Positions 5,280 through 8,138 of a DNA stretch of 8,138 nt are shown piece by piece. Location: assembly GCA_009704065.1 (NCBI GenBank), contig WLEX01000050.1, forward strand, positions 1 through 8,138. Direction: 5' to 3'. Every line of letters starts with the position of its first letter. The first letter of the stretch is position 1. A model generated the notes under the pieces. That model had not been told where the DNA came from and searched no databases. It worked only from the letters and a program-made list of their open reading frames with translations. The translations under genes were made by a program, and so were the position numbers. Source of the DNA: Actinomycetota bacterium. Lineage in GTDB: Bacteria; Actinomycetota; Acidimicrobiia; Acidimicrobiales; Ilumatobacteraceae.

Positions 5280-6322
5280 ATATCGCGCTGCGTGACGGTG
5301 TGGGCTAACTGCACCAATGCAGTATGAGCCTCGCTACCTATTGCATTGACATCAAGTGCAGCAATTGCTTCGTCACACAAAGTGCCAATGAGCAGTTCCA
5401 TTTCAGCAAGTGCGCCTGTGTTGCCTACAACATCTTGAATGTCGGCGATTTGTTCAGGAGTCACACCTGGTAATCCCACACGATCGAGAATCTCTAACTG
5501 TGCTGCATTTGCTACTGCATAGGCACGAGCCAACATCGGTGTTGGTTTACCTTCAATAAAGTCTCCACCAACAGGCTTTCCGGTAACTGCTGCATCGCCG
5601 AAGCCACCAAGAATGTCGTCGCGCATTTGAAATGCATCACCTAACGGAAGACCGTACGCAGACAACAGTGGAAGTAACACAGTTCCTTGTTCTTCATTGG
5701 CGGCAACTGCACCAATATGCAAAGGGCGCTCAATGGTGTACTTAGCGCTTTTGTATCTACAAATTCGTTCCGCTACTTCAATACGACGTTCACGTCGAGC
5801 AGAGCCCAAGGTGTCGAGATACTGACCAATATTCATTTCAAATCGCAGTTCGTGCCACAGAGCACGTGCCGCAGGTGAAATGTGATCCATGAGCATGTCG
5901 GACATTACATAGGTGATGTCACCAATAAGAATGGCTGACCCTTCTCCAAAGCGACGTGCTTCACCAGCAAAGTTTTCCGAAGTATGTGTGTTGGCTAATC
6001 GACGATGCGTGGTTGTATTTCCACGACGCGAATCTGCGTCGTCGATGACATCATCGTGAAAAAGGGCAAACGCGTGCAGCAATTCAATAGCAGCACCGAT
6101 GTTTGCAGGGCTATCACTTTCTGGGTCACCGCCCGCTGCTATCCAACCCCAATGGACAAATTGTGGTCGAAGTCTTTTTCCGCCGCCCAGAACAAGCGAT
6201 TCAATTTCATCGAACACAGTTTCGAGGTCGGGATCAATACGAACCCAGCGAGCCCGTTCATGATCTAGTTGTGCACCAAGAACCGCATCGACACGACTGA
6301 TAATTTCAGCGGTACTACTCAT
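5276..6322 (-). CDS. Short-chain polyprenyl diphosphate synthase, probably geranylgeranyl (C20)
   Basis: This 348-residue all-helical isoprenyl diphosphate synthase adds isopentenyl diphosphate to allylic diphosphates in the cytosol. GGGKRLRP (46-53) binds isopentenyl diphosphate. The first Asp-rich motif is DDVID (90-94), without the two-residue insert of bacterial FPP synthases. The second motif is DDILG (235-239) followed by GFGD (240-243), the DDxxG(x)FGD form common in actinobacterial IdsA-like enzymes. KSAKYTIERPL (191-201) is another hallmark, and GKPVGGDFIEGKPT matches the region after the second motif. F85, five residues before D90, is where a bulky residue limits product to C20 in archaeal-type GGPP synthases, so geranylgeranyl diphosphate (for carotenoids, menaquinone or lipid carriers) is the best guess; C15 or longer cannot be excluded. 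Its ATG overlaps the xseB stop by 4 nt (ATGA), and no good ribosome site is seen, so translation is probably coupled to xseB. It ends in an overlap with a convergent gene. Confidence 0.92.
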   Translation of the reverse strand: MSSTAEIISRVDAVLGAQLDHERARWVRIDPDLETVFDEIESLVLGGGKRLRPQFVHWGWIAAGGDPESDSPANIGAAIELLHAFALFHDDVIDDADSRRGNTTTHRRLANTHTSENFAGEARRFGEGSAILIGDITYVMSDMLMDHISPAARALWHELRFEMNIGQYLDTLGSARRERRIEVAERICRYKSAKYTIERPLHIGAVAANEEQGTVLLPLLSAYGLPLGDAFQMRDDILGGFGDAAVTGKPVGGDFIEGKPTPMLARAYAVANAAQLEILDRVGLPGVTPEQIADIQDVVGNTGALAEMELLIGTLCDEAIAALDVNAIGSEAHTALVQLAHTVTQRDI

Positions 6323-6585
6323 TCGTCGTCGTCTTCGTCTTCATATTCGTCATCATCGCTGTCTTCTTCAAAGTCGATATCGGCAACCAATGTGTCGACG
6401 GTGAGTTGAGCGGCAGTAATGCGCTCGTTGCACCATGTGATGAGAAATGAAGCACGTTCAACTTTGGTAGCAAGAACATCGACATCTATTGAGCTTGAAT
6501 CGAGCTCTGACAAAATTGATTCAATTTCACGCATTGCCTCGGCATAGCCAGCGGGTGCAGTTTGTGTTGTTTTCTTAGCAGCCAT
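6319..6585 (-). CDS. xseB: Exodeoxyribonuclease VII small subunit
   Basis: This 88-residue subunit wraps around the C-terminal helix of XseA in exonuclease VII, which degrades single-stranded DNA to short oligonucleotides. Residues about 13-60 match the family (GYAEAMREIESILSELD, then ATKVERASFLITWCNERI), forming the usual two-helix coiled hairpin. The N-terminus MAAKKTTQTA is basic and disordered-looking. The C-terminal 18 residues (71-88) hold 15 Asp/Glu, broken only by F, S and Y; many family members end shortly after the second helix, so this acidic tail is unusual. The start overlaps the xseA stop by 1 nt (TAATG), with a strong ribosome site before it, and the stop overlaps the prenyl synthase start. 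Confidence 0.9.
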   Translation of the reverse strand: MAAKKTTQTAPAGYAEAMREIESILSELDSSSIDVDVLATKVERASFLITWCNERITAAQLTVDTLVADIDFEEDSDDDEYEDEDDDE

Positions 6586-7769
6586 TAGGCGACTCCTTCT
6601 ACTGTGCTGGTCACGCTGCCATCGGCAAGCGCGGTAATAACAGTGTCACCAGGTGACACATCGGAAATAGAACGCACCACATTGCCTGCTGCATCGCGTG
6701 TGATGCTCCAACCTCTGGCCATAGTGGTAACAGGGTCGAGCAATCGCAATGATGCCGCGTGCATAGTGAGCACTTGAGCTTGTTTATACAGCGCAGTACG
6801 CGGGCGGGTTCGTAAACGCTCAACACTGACGGCGATGCGAGAGCGCGCACGCTCAACCGAGGTTTGTGTTAGCGAACGCAATGCTCCGGCGCTATACGAC
6901 AATTCACCCAGGAACTCTTCAATAATGGCAATGACTGCCTGTGCACAAGCGGTGGGAGTCTTGTTGGCGCTATGCGCCACTATGTCGGCAATGCTGGTGT
7001 CGATCTCATGTCCGATACCTGTGAACACAGGATGTGAACAACGGGAGATTGCCATTGCAATTTGCTCGTCATCGAATGCTGCCAGATCACCTTTTGATCC
7101 TCCACCGCGCATGAGCATCACGATGTCTATGTCGTCACGTCGTGAAAAAGTATTTAGGGCGGCAACTATTTGTGGAGCTGCTGCATCACCTTGTACGCGA
7201 ACATCGACAAACGTAATGGAAAAACCAATTCCTGATTCAGTGAGGTGTTGTTGTGCATCGGCCCAACCTGCAGCTTGGCTGGATGAAATAATGCCAAGAC
7301 GAAGCGGAACCATTGGCACCGGAATTCGTTTGTTGATCTTGTCGACACCTTTTTCCAGCAACACTCGAAGTAGTTCTTCACGTTTTGCGGCGACATCACC
7401 TGCTGAAAACTGAGTATCAACATCGGTGGCGATGAGATTTAGTTTTCCAAAGGGTCCGTAATATTCCACACGGCCAAAAAGACGAACCTTCAACCCATCT
7501 TTGAGCGTGATGCCCTGCTGACGTAATTTTGCCTGCACGTTACGCAATGGCCCAGCAAACAGGTTGATACTCAACTGCGCTTTTGCACCATCAACATTTT
7601 CAATCAGGCTGAAGTACGCATGAGGATTGGGGCTGCGTAATCCTTGGATTTCACCTTCCACCCACACGCCTTCGTCGAACGACGCTTTCAGCACATTGTT
7701 GAGTACCTGCGAGAACTGCCCGACAGTAAATGATGGAACACCATTGAGAAATTCAACCTCGTGAGACAT
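6585..7769 (-). CDS. xseA: Exodeoxyribonuclease VII large subunit
   Basis: This 394-residue catalytic subunit of exonuclease VII acts on single-stranded DNA in repair and recombination. The N-terminal OB-fold domain covers about 12-118 (SFTVGQFSQVLNNVL, VWVEGEIQGLRS, GLKVRLFGRVEYYGPFGKLNL). The catalytic domain follows, with LGIISSSQAAGWAD (158-171), VQGDAAAPQI (192-201), RGGGSKGDL (221-229), FDDE (232-235), GIGHEID (251-257) and TPTACA (271-276), all family hallmarks. A helical region rich in Arg and the C-terminal MARGWSIT...SPGDTV element end the protein. E. coli XseA is 456 residues; about 400 is normal for actinobacteria. I placed the start at ATG 7769: the frame stays open to 7844, but that extension overlaps the ABC transporter C-terminus and its residues are unlike the family. 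The start is 10 nt after the ABC gene stop, with only a weak GAGTGG-like ribosome site, so it is cotranscribed. Confidence 0.95.
   Translation of the reverse strand: MSHEVEFLNGVPSFTVGQFSQVLNNVLKASFDEGVWVEGEIQGLRSPNPHAYFSLIENVDGAKAQLSINLFAGPLRNVQAKLRQQGITLKDGLKVRLFGRVEYYGPFGKLNLIATDVDTQFSAGDVAAKREELLRVLLEKGVDKINKRIPVPMVPLRLGIISSSQAAGWADAQQHLTESGIGFSITFVDVRVQGDAAAPQIVAALNTFSRRDDIDIVMLMRGGGSKGDLAAFDDEQIAMAISRCSHPVFTGIGHEIDTSIADIVAHSANKTPTACAQAVIAIIEEFLGELSYSAGALRSLTQTSVERARSRIAVSVERLRTRPRTALYKQAQVLTMHAASLRLLDPVTTMARGWSITRDAAGNVVRSISDVSPGDTVITALADGSVTSTVEGVA
6592..6600 (-). promoter_or_regulatory. Strong ribosome binding site of xseB
   Basis: On the minus strand AGAAGGAGT lies with its GGAG 7 nt before the xseB ATG, inside the last codons of xseA. 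It is the best Shine-Dalgarno in the window and would allow the small subunit to be made in excess of the large one, in keeping with several XseB per XseA in the complex. Confidence 0.75.
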
Positions 7770-7779
7770 TGACACCACT

Positions 7780-8138
7780 CTACGAAATAGATGTGCCGAG
7801 ACCGAATGACCCTCCGGCACGGACCTGAGAGGCATACATGGCATCGAGTGCCATTAATTCATCGTGTGTGCCCTGCTCGACAATGTGGCCATCGTCAATC
7901 ACCACAATGCGATCGGCGTCACGAATCGTTGAAAGGCGATGCGCAATCACCAAAGCTGTACGGCCATGCAAAGCGGTCTCTAAAGCCTCTTGCACCAATG
8001 CCTCATTCTCGTTATCGAGATGGCTTGTGGCTTCATCCAAAATCATGATGGCGGGGTTCTTGAGCAACATGCGTGCAATTGCTACGCGTTGTTTTTCGCC
8101 GCCCGAGAACCGATACCCGCGCTCGCCCACCATGGTGG
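7780..8138 (-). CDS. ABC exporter ATP-binding domain, C-terminal part (cut by window edge)
   Basis: Only about 118 C-terminal residues are visible, the rest lying past 8138. They form the second half of a nucleotide-binding domain: [15 protein letters not shown] holds the ABC signature SGGE, IMILDE is Walker B with catalytic Glu, TSHLD is the D-loop, and IAHRLSTI holds the switch His. The tail [21 protein letters not shown] is typical of ABCB-type exporters whose permease and ATPase are fused, so the missing part is probably a six-helix membrane domain. The visible ATG at 8133 is internal, since the reading frame is open to the edge and the family continues upstream. Substrate cannot be inferred. 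It heads the visible part of the xseA-xseB-prenyl synthase operon. Confidence 0.92.
   Translation of the reverse strand, partial: TMVGERGYRFSGGEKQRVAIARMLLKNPAIMILDEATSHLDNENEALVQEALETALHGRTALVIAHRLSTIRDADRIVVIDDGHIVEQGTHDELMALDAMYASQVRAGGSFGLGTSIS

Noticed and set aside
6835..7413. 192-codon open frame on the plus strand opposite xseA
   Set aside because: xseA is certain on the other strand with family motifs throughout; the opposite frame has only low-complexity Ser/Arg/Cys content.
7770..7844. Upstream extension of xseA by 25 codons
   Set aside because: It overlaps the ABC transporter C-terminus, and the residues do not match XseA N-termini; ATG 7769 begins where the family begins.
8131..8133. 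ATG near the right edge as start of a small ATPase gene
   Set aside because: It lies just before the ABC signature inside a conserved domain and the frame is open to the window edge, so it is an internal Met of a cut gene.
1..8138. Possible defence system, mobile element, CRISPR array, tRNA or riboswitch
   Set aside because: Non-coding gaps are all under 90 nt, no direct repeats, transposase or integrase were seen, and every gene fits metabolism, repair, envelope or transport.

Overview
The window is a dense stretch of bacterial chromosome, about 98% coding, with eight complete protein genes and one gene cut by the right edge. The base composition is close to half GC. The gene set suggests a free-living actinobacterium: a B12-dependent ethylmalonyl-CoA mutase, a DDxxD-type prenyl diphosphate synthase carrying the KSAKYTIERPL signature, short XseA/XseB exonuclease subunits, and several genes that look leaderless. 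A moderate-GC planktonic lineage such as the Acidimicrobiia would fit. This placement is an inference from protein style; there is no rRNA or marker gene here to prove it.

Layout. Positions 33-2522 (+) hold ethylmalonyl-CoA mutase and, 49 nt further on, a BtuE-like glutathione peroxidase. Positions 2526-3635 (-) hold a probable Fe(II)/2-oxoglutarate-type oxygenase and, upstream of it on the same strand, a membrane-anchored LysM protein. An 82-nt divergent promoter region follows. Positions 3721-5279 (+) hold two translationally coupled alpha/beta-hydrolase-fold proteins; the first has a usable catalytic apparatus and the second lacks the nucleophile. Positions 5276-8138 (-) form a tight operon running from the right edge leftwards: the ABC exporter C-terminus, xseA, xseB and a short-chain prenyl diphosphate synthase, joined by a 10-nt gap, a 1-nt overlap and a 4-nt overlap.

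How the parts relate. Ethylmalonyl-CoA mutase is a core step of the ethylmalonyl-CoA route for assimilating acetyl-CoA, so the cell probably grows on C2 or related substrates without relying on the glyoxylate shunt. The peroxidase is a general peroxide-detoxifying enzyme. XseA and XseB are the two subunits of exodeoxyribonuclease VII. The prenyl synthase, probably making C20 diphosphate, sits directly behind xseB in an arrangement reminiscent of xseB-ispA in E. coli.

Nothing here looks like a defence island, mobile element, CRISPR array or RNA gene. The observations most worth a second look are the nucleophile-less hydrolase coupled to an apparently active one; the repeated placement of -10-like hexamers exactly 6 nt before start codons, which suggests leaderless transcription; the unassigned HxD...H oxygenase; and two convergent gene pairs with essentially no intergenic DNA, one sharing a TTAA quadruplet for both stop codons.
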